DNA of 64,000 bases from Pieris napi (Eukaryota; Arthropoda; Insecta; Lepidoptera; Pieridae), in contig NC_062242.1 of NCBI RefSeq assembly GCF_905475465.1, forward strand, positions 8,521,501-8,585,500. Reading direction: 5' to 3'. The notes under the pieces were generated by a model that was not told the origin of the DNA, searched no databases, and saw only the letters and a list, made by a program, of their open reading frames with translations. The position numbers were made by a program, and so were the translations under genes. Positions 42,379 to 54,164 of the stretch are shown in pieces. Position 1 is the stretch's first letter; each line of letters begins with the position of its first letter.

Positions 42379-45300
42379 CTACTGTGGAGGAGCGGGTGGT
42401 TCGAAGTGTGGGCGTCGGGCAGGGGCTCGCTTTAATCGCGTGGCTCGCACAAGTTCTGGGGTTGGAGGCCGCCTAACGGGTTGGGTCGATGCCATGCGTA
42501 GGTGCGCGTATAGCGGAATCTGTACAAACAACATCTATATATTTTCTGATCACGGAAACTCCATTACTAATAAGATTGTATACTTAAAAATAAATCAGAG
42601 TCACAAAGATAAGGGAGCGTCCAAGTATTACGTAAGGAATTTTGGAGGGGGAACCTTTTGCAAAACGTTACGATGCCGGGCGGGGATTGAATTACGCGTT
42701 ATTGTTAATATTATTCGACTTTCCAGTACTTTACACCACATAATGGTAACTTTTAAGTAGAAAGAGGCACTAGGTGGTCACGAAACGTTTTACTATACTT
42801 GGTTACAGTACTTGTACTCGGGTACAGAAAAACGTTACGGCGCGTTACACGGGCGATACGGGGTCTATAATCTCCAAAAATTGCGTGACGTAATACTTGA
42901 ACTATCCCTAAGTACAGCCTGGGCTTGTACAAAAATAATAATAGCTACCGTTTGCAGTGAATCGTCGAGACGAATAGTCTGGTGTGCATCGGGACGCTTG
43001 GGCAGCGCGAAGTAATCTCCCAGCAACGGCGGCGGTGGAGGTTCACCGAAAGTGCGCGTGCGCAGCTCCAGTTCCGTGATATCGCGAAGCTTGTCTATCT
43101 CCACCTGCCCTGGCACGTAGCGAGACACCCATCCTCCTCGCCACACCTGTCAAAAAGAGCATTAGGACCATACAAAAGGCATTGGAAAGAAATAGTTGTT
43201 TGTGCTATTTCGTCGAATCTCTTTATTAAAGTAGGTAAATATAAACACAGCACAGTGATGATGTTACCTTGAAAGTAGTGAAGCTGGCGACCTTTTGAAC
43301 ATCTGGAGGGAAGCGCGTGTCCGTGAGCGACCACGGCACGAAGCTCCCCAACGTGCCAACGTATTCACCTGACAGCCGCCATGCGCGAACGCTGTAGTCT
43401 GACGAACCACTGCAAAAAATAATTACTATTAGAAGAGAAGGCTGTATTTGTTAAATCGACGGCATTACTGATGATCGGGATACTGCAGGCAATATTGTGT
43501 ATGTGATTATTTTTAACAACTAAATAATTATTATTATTTATCGCCACGGTCACATAGCGCGCATGGACAAGAACCGATGGACCCGCCCCTTTGAATGGAG
43601 ACCTCGTCAGAAAATAAGACCGCGCGGCCGCCCACCGGCTAATTGGACTGAGGACATCGTCAAGGAGGTTGCCCCCCAATGGAAGCAGAGAGGCCAGTGC
43701 AAGCCGTACTGGAAGAAAGTGGAGGAGTCCTACGTTCAGATATAGACCAAAAAAAGAGGCTGAAGATGATGATGATCATTAATCGCAAATTAAAAAAAAA
43801 ACTGAATTAAATTATTGCACTCTCACTTTGAGAATTACAGATTCAATTTGCGGAAAGGGTAGCAGCTAGTTTTGTACATGTTTAGCTCGATTAAATGTCG
43901 GTTAGGGGGCGTTCAAGTATTACGTAACGAATTTGGGGGGGGGGGGTCCTTTTGTAAACGTTACGATGCGGGACAGGCATTGAATTACGCGTTATTGTTA
44001 ATTAAAATTTTCGACTTTCCAGTACTTTACACCACATAATGGTATAATATGTTAGGTATAAAGAGTCACTGGGTGGTCACGTAACGTTTTACTATTGGGT
44101 AAAGAAAAACGTTACGGCGCGTTACATGGGGGGGTCAATAATCTCCAAAAATTGCGTGACGTAATACTTGAACGCTCCCCTATACCTGAAGAGTAACTCC
44201 AAATGGTCAACGTAGGCGAGACTAGTGACGCAGCGCAGGTGCGCCTTGTAGCTGTTGAGTAGCAGAGGCAGCGGTTGGTCTCTGACGCATCGCTTGGCGC
44301 GTCCTTCGATGCGATCCCGCCAAAGGAACGGAAACTTCAGCCGCAACTTTGGCATACTGATGTGCGTCTGTCAATAAAGTCAGTTATAATAGTTCAACGT
44401 CTGTTTTAAATTATTTAAAGCATTCTTAGTATAAACATTAATATTATAGAAGCAATAAATGTTTGTGCTAAAAACATGAGCTTGACTAATTTAAAAATAA
44501 GCGGCAGTACAGGATTGTTTTAATAATATAGTAAACTATACTACAGTGCAAATGTATGGACAATCTATCAAAAAATATACTCTAAAGCTTAGGTTTCCTA
44601 GAAAAGCGGTTCCGTTAACTAACGGCCCGTCATTTTACGGTTGTTAATAATGGCCGTCTTTACTTTTTAACATAATGCAAAAATACATAATTTTCACTCG
44701 TCCACTCATTGTATTAATTAAATATGGGCACCGCTACACGCGAAAACGTTGAACTAATGCTTATCACCGCTATGACGGCCGTCATGACAAATGACAACAC
44801 CGCTATTTGACGTTACGGTTACAACGTTCTCTAGAAAACCTACTCCGATGTTATTTATAGACGTATGGGTGACGTCACCCAACGTTACATTACGGCACCG
44901 CTTTTCTAGGAAACCGTAGCTTTAGGACAAATAAAATCTGAAATTGAATAATCAAGGTGAAAGAATAGCAATGATAGTATCGTTGTATGGAAAACTTAAC
45001 TTGGAAATCATGCATCATTCGAATTAGTAGTACATTACACAAATTTAACTATGCGTTCGGTCTGACAAAACCTACTATTTTCGTAGTGACGTATTACTAG
45101 ACAAAACTATAGAATAGTTGCGCTAAGGATACTACTTATTACCTTTTCATGGGTGAGGTAGTTAGTCATGAGCCACACTTTGATATAGCCAACAGTGGTG
45201 CCGGTGAATAGATAGTTATTGTCGACATCAGTCGTAAAGGCAGACACGTAGTCACCGGCAGTGTGAATGCCCTGAAACGCACCCTGGATCCCACCAGCTG

Positions 45301-48300
45301 GATGCTCCGACCAGCATTGCACTTGCCCGTTTTCCAGCGACAGCATCAGAGTCGCTGGTAACAAGTTTTATCTTTACATAGCATAAAATAAATTATCATC
45401 AAAATTTTTCTCTTTTGCATTAGACAAAACGCTTGTTCAAGTTTATAAACAATTCTAAAATCGTATAAACTAATATCAAATCCAATATATAAAATTCTCG
45501 TGTTACAATGTTAGTTACCATACTCCTCCGAACCGGCTTGACCGATTTTTATCAAATTTTATATGCATATTCAGTAGGTCTGAGAATCGGCTACTATGTA
45601 TTTTTCATACCCTTAAGTGATAAGGATAACCCCTAACATTTTATTTTTATTTTTTGGACGAAATTTTTTTTTTATAATGTGCCATTAAAAAATACATACA
45701 ACTCTAAATTTTCACCCTTCTACGATCATTCATTATTGTAGATACAGTTATTTTTATTGGACTAAAAAAATGTTTCCTAGAAATACATGGCAAAACAACG
45801 TTTGCCGGGTCAGCTAGTTTTATTTTTAAATTTTTGAGTAAGTTAATTTTCTTTCTTGTAATCTGTGTAAAATAACTTAAGATTTATATTGTGAGGCTAA
45901 CCAACGTGCATGTGCACGGGGCGTCTCTGCAGGAAGACCATAGCGTGTACGGCGAGTTGTCGCATCACTTGCGCACGGGCCGGTAAGCTCACCGCAGAAA
46001 CGCGTCGAGCGCGGGCCTTCTCCATCGCAGACGCCGCATCGATTACCGAATCACGCGCACCACCCATGCTTCACATACAATTTTAAAATATTCAAGATAA
46101 ATTTACTTTAAACTCGAAGCTAGCTAAATTTACTATTTAAACTCGAAGGTAGCTAAATTTTCTATTTAAACTCGAAGCTAGCTAAATTTACTATTTAAAC
46201 TCGAAGGTAGCTAAATTTTCTATTTTAACTCGAAGCTAGCTAAATTTACTATTTAAACTCGAAGGTAGCTAAATTTTCTATTTTAACTCGAAGCTAGCTA
46301 AATTTACTATTTAAACTCGAAGCTAGCAAGATCAGTTGTTCCCAACCTTTTTTGTGCCATACATATTTGAATTTGAATTGTTTTAGGAAACTTAATTGAT
46401 AGGTTTAGGTAAAATTCAAATTCCAAATTTTTTCATTATATGTTTTGACAATCAAATTGCCCCCCTGTGGAGAGTCGGCCCCAATTTGGAAAACACTGGT
46501 CTAGATGGTTACAACTGCTCTATTCTTCTTTAAAAAAAAAATATTTATGATTTCTCTGTCAATGCTGTATTTTAAATAAATAAGGACGATTCTAATAGCA
46601 TTCAAAACTGAAATGAAAATTACAACAACTCCAAAGGACTTTCGCATTTATGAGTAGGTCTCGTAGAATTGTATAAGTTTACATTAGGAACAAAATTCTT
46701 GGATGATAGATTTATCGTGTAAGATTTATAGCCCTTAGATAAAACCAAGATGTTGAATAATTTGTCAAATGCATGCTTTAGTACCGGCTTGCACAATGAT
46801 AGGTCGGTGATAGGTGTTCGTGTTATTAGATAACGTATATAAACCTAGGTCGTCGTAGTATAGAAGAGCCACGATGCGCAGATGACCCTGCAGCGGCGTG
46901 AGGGGAGGCAGCACGTTTGCTATACTGCATCTTGATACGCAGCATCGGTTCCGTGCATGAAAATCTCCTACAATATAGTCCAAATTAATTTCTTACATAC
47001 AAGAGATCTTTTTCTTGGCAGAAATTAAAAAAAATCCTTTTTGTTCGGTGTTTGAAAAGGTGACACGCTCCTACAATTCGCCGACGAAACAATAATTGTT
47101 TCAGCTTACTAGAAGGCTTCACCTACTTGCATATATAACTTCCCAAGGGCGATGGATGAATCTGTCTCATTCCCCATGTCCTATAGTGGTTAAGGTTTTC
47201 AGCTACACTGTTAAAGTATAATTCTTTATCGCTTGTTAATATCATTTTCTGGTTTAAAGTACAACATATTTTCATTATTGGACTAGCACACTCGGCCAAG
47301 CTTTGCGGTGGCTAAAGTTTTTGTTATATTACATAGTAGTAAACTATTAAAGGGAAACGGTAGGAGTACACCAGTCATGGGGACCACCACGGTGGTTATG
47401 CCATTAAATTGTAGCTTATGTGAAACGTTGGTACTTTCAACACAGCGCCATCTGTTAGAATTGTGACTGTTAAATAATAAAGAAATAATTTGCAATAAAA
47501 TAATATTACGGGTATAAATTAAGATGTAAGCTATCCTTTCTTTTAGGTTAGTTCAAACTGCACACGGTGTGCAAATTTGATTGAGATCGGTTCGGTAGTT
47601 TAGGAGTCCATCGCGGACAAACAACGTGACACGTAATTTATATATATTAAAGATATTTTTATTACCGATACGGTTGTCCAGTCTCCAATTTCCAGAATAT
47701 CAGCTCTGAATTGTATGACGAAGTAGCGAGGGTCATAGGAGATCGCGCGGCAGCAGCTAGCACGTCATCAGTGTGCCGCGTCTCCCACGACTTTCCTGTA
47801 CGCTGGGTCCCACCTTCCTCGAATTCTGTTACGTGCCGATTCCAACCCACAGCCAGGATTCTACCGAGAATCCATAGCTCTTAAAACGATTCAACTTGAC
47901 TGTGTATATGTGATCTAATATAAAACTCCTACTCAAAAAGTGTTGAAATCCAACAAGCTCAGACTTTAAATTCATTTAAGAATCTTCTTTTTGAGAATTT
48001 TTATTCTACCTCGTAATAAGCTACTTATATAATATAATTCACCCTAAGATTAGCTTTAACTTTTTTATTCTTATTAATTTTTTTAGACTTTAGTATTGGA
48101 CAATTCTGGTGTTATATGTACGTTTATGGTTTTTTTGGTAATTTAGTTTGGCACTTCTTGTACTTAAAAATTCTATAATAAAAGAAATACCTACTTGGGT
48201 TTACCCTCAGTAGGTATTTTTTTTATTATTTTTCTATACTAGGACTGCCGGGAAAAAATCACTTGGTAGCCATAAGGCTAACAATTTATGTAATGTATGT

Positions 48301-51300
48301 TTAAGGTATATAAGTGTAAATAAATGTGTGCAAACACACACCGTCCTTCCACCCAGAAACAGTTGGTCACTTCACACATGTGCTCTATCGTCATCTCCTT
48401 CAAACACACTCCCGTATTGAAGTTCCACACCTGCAACACCACTTTACTTATATTTATTTACTTACTATACATATCAAAACAAACCGCGTGTAAAACTCAA
48501 TCAATCTATCCAAAAACTATTGTTTGATAGTACAATTAAAACCAAAGCAACAGTTTACGCGTCTTCTGTAAAGAAATGTAAACTCAACCCACCTTAAGCG
48601 TCCCATTCCTTGCACCGGTGAGCAGCAACTGGTCACCGGGATCGAAGCAGGCTGCCGTGATCTCAACCGGGATCAACTCACCGTGCAGAAGTCGTGTATG
48701 CGCCTCTCGGATGAGCACGTTGCGTTTACCTACACACTTCTTATTCAAGCTACTTCGACTCACGTTTATAAGTTCATTCATCTTCTATTTAACATGTAAA
48801 CAATATGATAAATACAGAAATAATAATGAAAATTACAGTAAATATAATTTGTGAAAACATTTTACAGAAATTAATTTGAAAATAGCGCATGAATCATGTA
48901 AAGTATATGTCACCGTAAAATTGTAAGCACCGTTAGATTGTAATCTATCTCGCGAGATTGTAAACTGTCGAAAGATTGTCAACTCACGTACTGCTTACAA
49001 TTTAACGTCTTATTATTCGGTAGATGGTAATCTATCGAAGTGAAACCGTCAAATTACAATATAAATTGTCAAATTGTTAACCGATTGTTCCGAAGGCTCT
49101 ACGAAAGCAAACGCAATCCAAAAGATAAGCCTAACCAGTGAGAGGATCCCAGTTGATGATGATGCTGTCCATACCACAGGTAATGATGACCTTAAAGAGT
49201 GGGTTGTAGAGAATGCGTGCTACAGCTCGAGAGTGTGTGAACCCGTCAGTGTGGTGCGGATTGATCTGTTCGTCCAGCACCAATACGGCTATTTTGATGG
49301 CAGCTAGAATCAACTCGCGTGTTGCGCTGTTATAAACGCATGAGATGGGCGTGCGCTCTCCCACCTGAGCCGGAATGTCGATGTACGTCTGTGACAACAT
49401 TAAGATTAATTTGGTACAAGAAACTTAAATACTACACCATTTCAATTTGCTTTTTAGTCGTATCAAATCACACTCATTTATTTATATAGGTAACACAATG
49501 TACACTTATGAACATCAAAAAAGAAATATACACTAAATGCTTCTAATTTTACATTTACTGCTAATTCCTAAATCAAGGGCGTAGAACGAAAGAGAAGAAC
49601 TGGCAATAAACTCTCCGCCACTCTTTTTAATCGCCAAGTTTTTTGTTTTACACAATGTTTGTAAGGAGCTGCAACCAACTTAATAATAATATAAAATAAA
49701 TTAAAAACAAAAATCTGTCCTCTATCAGCAGGAGGCATGGTGATATAGGAGCACGCACTTACATTCTCGTGGGGAACAACGCGCAAAAATAAATCGAAAT
49801 AACTAACATTAGGGCCGATTTACATTATCTTAGTGTTTAGGAGAGTATTTTAGTACAACTTGAAAGGCAAGTTCTTTAGTGCTATAGTGCGTTGCGAGTG
49901 AACGTTTACATTTCTTCCAGTAGAGTATGATTACAGCGCCACAATGAACGCGCAACGACGTCGGCAAATACGCTCTATTCTACGCAAAATACTAACTGTA
50001 GTTATAGAACAAATAGAAGACGAGATTTTATTCGAAATAAATAAACTAAATATAAATAGTAAATAAAATAGCTTCTTTTAAGGAAGTGTATGCCGAATGC
50101 CTAGCTTGTTTGTTCTTGTATAAATTGTTTTTAACGTTCCACAAACATTCGTGAACAACATATTCAGACACAAATTTGATAGTTGTATCTTCCGACCATT
50201 TAGCCATTTTTAAAAATCAAAAAACACGCACGCTTTTCACGGCACTTGTGCACGCTCCTAAAAATTTTACTAAATTACGTGTTTACACACAACGAGGGAA
50301 GATCTCGGGGGAAGCGCGGGCGCGGGAGGGGTATCACTTGAAACAAAAATAAAAAGCGATTATATTTTGATTCAACTTGAAAGTCAAGTAGAACCGTACT
50401 AAAGCAAGTAGCGTTTACATGTTTCAACTAAAGTACTATCCTAAAGCACTCTCCTAAACACTAAGATAATGTAAATCGGCCTTTACCGCATACACGAATT
50501 CAAGTCCGACCAGTCACCACAAGTAGCACCCGTCCACGAGTATCGTCTGTGAATCGTCGGTCTATCGTCGGTGAAACCGTTTCTTAAATTATGTTTACAC
50601 TTAACGATTTTTATTTTTTACCTGTACGCAATTCTGACCCTGGACATCCCAGACCTTGATCACTCGGTCACGCGATAAAGAATATACGATGCTGGCACGG
50701 TTCTGCAACACGAGTGCGACAATACCCGCGTGATGGCCGTGCAAGGCTGCGCTGGCCTTACTGGGCACGAAAGGGTTCCAAACACGCACCGAGCAGTCTG
50801 GCCCTCCCGTCACTAGAACATGTGCTTCTTCATCGAATGCGAAGCATTGAATACCCTGACAATATTGTAATCTCAGAATAGACCCATTTCTTTTAAGCAC
50901 ATTTTAAATAAACAATTAGTTGAACTTAGAAAAAAGTTATGAAAAGAACTGCAATTTATTTATTTTTTTTATTTTAAGCTGGTGAAGCTTGTGTTATGGG
51001 TACTAGGCAACGGATATACATACATATTATAGATAGATATACATATAAATACATAATTAAACACCCAAGACCTAAGAACAACACCAAATGCTCATCACAT
51101 CGATGTTCGCCTCAGCCGGGGATCGAACCCGGGACCCATGGATTCGCAGTCAGGGGTACTAACCACTAGACCAATGAGTCGGCAATAAAAGTGGTGTTCA
51201 TAATAAACCCTATCTGGTATATAAAAAAACGTGGGCGTACTTATGTACACGCGTTAGAAGTTATACTTCTTTGGCATAACAAGATAAAAATCTTTTCAAA

Positions 51301-54164
51301 AGTTTTGAAAGTTTTGTGAAAAACGACATTAACAATTGAAAAAACTAAAATGTTGACTATAGCTAACTTCAGGGTGTCGGTTTTTGAAGTGAAACTTCTT
51401 TATCGAGGTTGGAAAAAATTTAGTGTAACATTTTTTCGTTACGCCGTACGCGTCACGTTTTTCGGTTACGCGTCACATGTTCCGGTTACGCGTCACATGT
51501 TCCGGTTACGCGTCACATTTGACCGTTACGCGCGTCTTTTTCTTGTACCCTACCAGGGTTGATTCAAAGAGATTCTAAACCATTAATAACAAAAATGTTT
51601 AATAACGATAACAATGATACTAAAAATTCTATTACAATTTATGAAATTCTGTAATAATCTTAGTGGTAATAAGGTAAAATGAAATAATTGTATTATTTGT
51701 ATTCAAGTCTGTGATATTAAAAGCCTTTTGTTAAACTTTATCTAATTTAACTTTATTTAACCAATTTCTGTAAAGTTGCATATAGATAATTTTTCGAAAA
51801 ATAAGGTCATAAAGAAGTTTCACTTTAACGTGTGTACACTAGTACACGCACATTTTTTTGTAATGGTGTGCACGCGCATCGTAAAAATTTACTCTCGTCA
51901 TTTTTCCCTATCGCGCCAAAAGAAGTATAACTTCAATAAGAAAATATAGTGTTAAAATTTTGAAATAGGGTTGAAATCGAGTTTTCAACAAAATTAGTTT
52001 AATTACACGCTTTATATTAGCTTCACCTGTATGTATGTATGTATGTAACCGACTCCATTTTGACCCACATTAAACGGACAGATTTAATTCAAACTTTGTA
52101 CACTTATAAAGAATCAGCGACAATACAATAATTTCATAGGTTTATCTCGAAAAAACAATGAAATTTTTTTTAAGTCCACAAAGCAATACGATTAAATTGA
52201 GACAACACGTATTGCTGCTAGGACTAAAAAGTGGAAAATAAATATAGTTTAAAAAAACTAAAAAACACGCTTTTAAAGCATATCAAACTAAAAAGTTAAA
52301 AATAATTCCTAATTTAGGCTGAAAATGGTATGAACAAAAAATACTGGTATTATTGTGAAAAAGCGTGTCGCGCTCTGTGCCATATTTTTCCTCTATCGAG
52401 CAACCCGTTTTTTTTAAACTATATTTATTTTATATTTAACTAATCTGTTTATTAAAATAAAATTGAGATAATTATTAACTTTGTCGAGACGGAACATATT
52501 ATGCGTCTTGGATCCGGCGAGGTCGCACATAAGCAGTGAGTCTGGGCACGTGGCGCATGATACTATGCAATGCAGAGAAGCGTAGTACGATACTTGTCGT
52601 ACCCATTCACTGTGAACTCCACGTAACTCTGTCAGCTTCATCTCTGCCAGCAGATGGGGCTGCAAAACTTTTATGAATACAATCATGCAAGTACGATTGT
52701 ATACGATTTAAATTTAGGGAATAATGGTTTATCAGTATACCAACTGCTTGTTTTTTATTTCACGATGCCAACTGGCAACTAATCTCTATAGAGACTGCTT
52801 ATACACGGAGAAGATACTAATCCATTACTCTTTACAAAGACTGGGGGGACCTTAGAGACCTTCTCGAACACAGTCGAACACGTTAATTACTGTACAAACG
52901 AGGCAGTTATTAGATATTAAATAATTATAACATACAGATCAGTCATCTATATCTTGGATAGTTTATAGCCTAATGTTAAGATTCAAAAAGGATTTAGAAG
53001 CAAATGGTAGCAGATATGTACCCGCCGTTGCAAGTCGATGTGTCGCAACTGCACAAGTGCTCTACCAGCTTGGTTGCGGAAAGGCCCACGATCCACGGGT
53101 GAGAATTGCAGTACACGGACGTTGCCGCCTACGTCACCGCAAATCAACGTGCATTTCTCACTTATGTCTTGGTGAAAATGGTAATACATTGTACAAATCT
53201 GAAATCCATCAATATTCTAACATTGGCGATAAACAAAACCTATTTCTTCTTGTAGCATACCTACCATATATTCCCAACTCGTGATGACAATCTTCAATGT
53301 GAAGGTTTTGGCTGTACAATCGTAAAAGCGTAAATCCCTCTCCGTAGAACTCGTGACTATTATGTTTACATCAGGCATGCATACCATGTCCGTAACCCAA
53401 GTAGTGCGGACTTTCAGATGAGCTGCGATATGCAAACTTTATCACAATAATTTAATTAATATAATTATTAGCCTAATACGGATTACTGTAGACTACAAAC
53501 GCTCTAGAATATAGAAATTAAGTTGAACTAACGACTTGATGAGAAAGCCGTGCGTAAAAGTGTCATGTCAAGCGACCACCAGTTAATCATGCCATCGCGA
53601 CTCGCTGTAATATAGTTCCCAGTCAGGTTGTTTGTGCTACGGTCCTTGGCAACATCCGGGCAGAAGCATATGCGAGAAATGGGATGACGATGTTGCGAAC
53701 GCATCACGGTGGGTAGTCCCATTATGGGTAACTGCAGAGAAGCCCGCTCATTCTCCGGATCGTTGAGGAAGTAGCCCAGAAGTAAATGCGACACCAGCTC
53801 ATCCCAATCTATTTCACCCTCTCGTGAAGTATTTATCTGAAGTTAACACAACATAATATATGAATCGAAAAGGCACGAAGTGTATTCTATAACAAATCAT
53901 TCTTACTTTTAGAAATAGTATTTTGAATTCATCATCGTCGTACTCGACGTTTAGAAGCGTCCGTAGTAGGTTTCTAAATTCATTGGGCAACATTTTGTTT
54001 CTATACGCTGCTTGAAACAGTTCCTTAATCTTCACCATATCAGGTATAGCACATCTTTCGTGAAGTGGAGCATTCTTCAACTTAGTTCGAGTAATAGGTG
54101 CAGTGCTACCCTCCGATTTGGATGATATCGACATTATTGATTTTACATCCACGTCGTTCGCCAT
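42379..54164 (-). CDS. CFAP337: CFAP337/WDR49 (Drosophila WDY) family EF-hand and WD40 protein
   Basis: Cilia/flagella-associated WD protein; axonemal by family knowledge. Exons in transcript order: 54164-53907, 53836-53536, 53422-53265, 53198-53022, 52659-52480, 50855-50622, 49388-49136, 48729-48593, 48430-48342, 47860-47666, 46967-46845, 46068-45902, 45354-45143, 44367-44186, 43409-43268, 43146-42949, 42519-42379 (TAG). They give 1048 residues, all phases consistent. N-terminal EF-hand-like helix-loop (NTSREGEIDWDELVSHLLLG, about residue 88). WD40 repeats follow from about residue 130 (YITASRDGMINWWSLD, DVNIIVTSSTERDLRFYDCT, LVTGGPDCSVRVWNP, DRVIKVWDVQGQN) up to SGSSDYSVRAWRLSGEYVGT. A conserved tail (FALPKRP, IPLYAHL) and a Pro/Arg-rich end close the protein. 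Exons 11-12 use donor AG|GTTTAT, a choice fixed by phase. Introns are full of repeats. Confidence 0.85.
42613..42908 (+). mobile_element. Harbinger-type MITE, family M1, copy 3
   Basis: GGGAGCGTCCAAGTATTACG ... CGTAATACTTGAACTATCCC flanked by TAA (42610-42612, 42909-42911). Last CFAP337 intron, 40 nt from exon 16. Confidence 0.8.
43540..43790 (+). mobile_element. 5'-truncated RTE-type retrotransposon 3' end
   Basis: A plus-strand frame reads RHGHIARMDKNRWTRPFEWR and PRGRPPANWTEDIVKEVAPQ, ending in a stop at 43743-43745, then GATGATGATGA short repeats. This is the usual C-terminus and tail of an RTE element of a different lineage from 34888-39408. Antisense within CFAP337 intron 14. Confidence 0.75.
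43905..44180 (+). mobile_element. Harbinger-type MITE, family M1, copy 4, at a splice donor
   Basis: GGGGGCGTTCAAGTATTACG ... CGTAATACTTGAACGCTCCC with TTA/TAT flanks. Its right end is 5 nt from the 3' edge of CFAP337 exon 14 (44186), so the donor reads GTATA plus element sequence. Confidence 0.8.
44584..44923. mobile_element. MITE with 30-bp inverted ends (340 bp)
   Basis: AAAGCTTAGGTTTCCTAGAA at the left and the inverse of AAAGCTACGGTTTCCTAGAA at the right, extended by AAGCGG. TA-type borders. Single copy in this window. CFAP337 intron 13. Confidence 0.75.
45484..45820 (+). mobile_element. Helitron-like element, family A
   Basis: AATATATAAAATTCTCGTGT start and CGTTTGCCGGGTCAGCTAGT end. 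Antisense in CFAP337 intron 12, about 80 nt from exon 12. Confidence 0.65.
46085..46330. repeat. 29-bp tandem repeat, ~8 copies, alternating as 58-bp dimers
   Basis: Unit CTCGAAGCTAGCTAAATTTA plus CTATTTAAA. Units with 'aagctagc...tttac' alternate with 'aaggtagc...ttttc', so the repeat grows as dimers. CFAP337 intron 11. Confidence 0.85.
47284..47649 (-). mobile_element. Helitron-like element, family C, copy 2
   Basis: ACTAGCACACTCGGCCAAGC start and the same internal blocks as 27137-27505. It ends in TATATATTAAAGATA, 17 nt from CFAP337 exon 10. Confidence 0.6.
48909..49081. mobile_element. MITE family M2, copy 4, shortened
   Basis: Left arm intact (GTCACCGTAAAATTGTAAGC, then TCTCGCGAGA); right arm mostly deleted, ending near GTTAAC. 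CFAP337 intron 7, 55 nt from exon 7. Confidence 0.65.
49555..49720 (-). repeat. LINE 3'-end-like repeat, copy b
   Basis: Inverse of the 26226-26460 repeat: 'agaagaactggcaataaact', 'cgccaagttttttgttttac', 'gtaaggagctgcaacc'. CFAP337 intron 6. Confidence 0.5.
49944..50066 (+). pseudogene. Short ORF, possible transposase N-terminus remnant
   Basis: 40 codons, MNAQRRRQIRSILRKILTVV, on the opposite strand and converging on the MADF-like frame. Its place in the element fits the start of the transposase ORF. No motif proves it. Confidence 0.3.
50046..50207 (-). pseudogene. MADF-like accessory ORF, N-terminal remnant
   Basis: 53 codons from ATG 50207: MAKWSEDTTIKFVSEYVVHE, then CLWNVKN. The aromatic/acidic spacing is that of a MADF/Myb-SANT domain, as carried by the second ORF of PIF/Harbinger elements. 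It stops just after the first helices, so it is a truncated relic. Confidence 0.55.
50975..51181 (-). mobile_element. tRNA-derived SINE, family 2, copy b
   Basis: Almost identical to 1690-1896 (GGTTCGATCCCCGGCTGAG head, same body). CFAP337 intron 5. Confidence 0.8.
51222..51934. mobile_element. Repeat family P, copy 3, with internal short array
   Basis: GAAGTTATACTTCTTTGGC at 51256 and GCGCCAAAAGAAGTATAACTTC near 51910-51932. The interior has a run of about four units of GGTTACGCGTCACATGTTCC (51470-51540), absent from copies 1 and 2. CFAP337 intron 5. Confidence 0.6.
51995..52432 (+). repeat. Dispersed repeat with (GTAT)n microsatellite, copy b
   Basis: Inverse of 2400-2815 (GCTTCACCTGTATGTATGTA, 'aaaaaacacgcttttaaagc', 'ttaggctgaaaatggta'), ending about 50 bp from CFAP337 exon 5. 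No ORF. Confidence 0.6.

Larger units (their letters stand above)
49812..50482. mobile_element. PIF/Harbinger deletion derivative (671 bp) with both ORF starts
   Basis: Ends GGGCCGATTTACATTATCTT and its inverse, flanked by TTA (49809-49811 and about 50483-50485). Long terminal similarity to the MITE at 30719-30885. It contains two divergently named ORF starts, listed separately. CFAP337 intron 6 (which spans 49389-50621). Confidence 0.8.

Noticed and set aside
42440..42760. 106-codon plus-strand ORF
   Set aside because: Runs from antisense of CFAP337 exon 17 into a MITE; a chance frame.
43563..43745. Small host gene (60 codons)
   Set aside because: The sequence is the C-terminus of an RTE reverse transcriptase followed by its GAT repeats.
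46835..46844. Donor AC|GTTATC for CFAP337 exon 11
   Set aside because: Would leave the wrong phase for exon 12; AG|GTTTAT ten bases earlier fits both phase and length.
50046..50207. Functional small MADF gene
   Set aside because: Truncated after the first helices and enclosed by Harbinger TIRs and TTA duplications.
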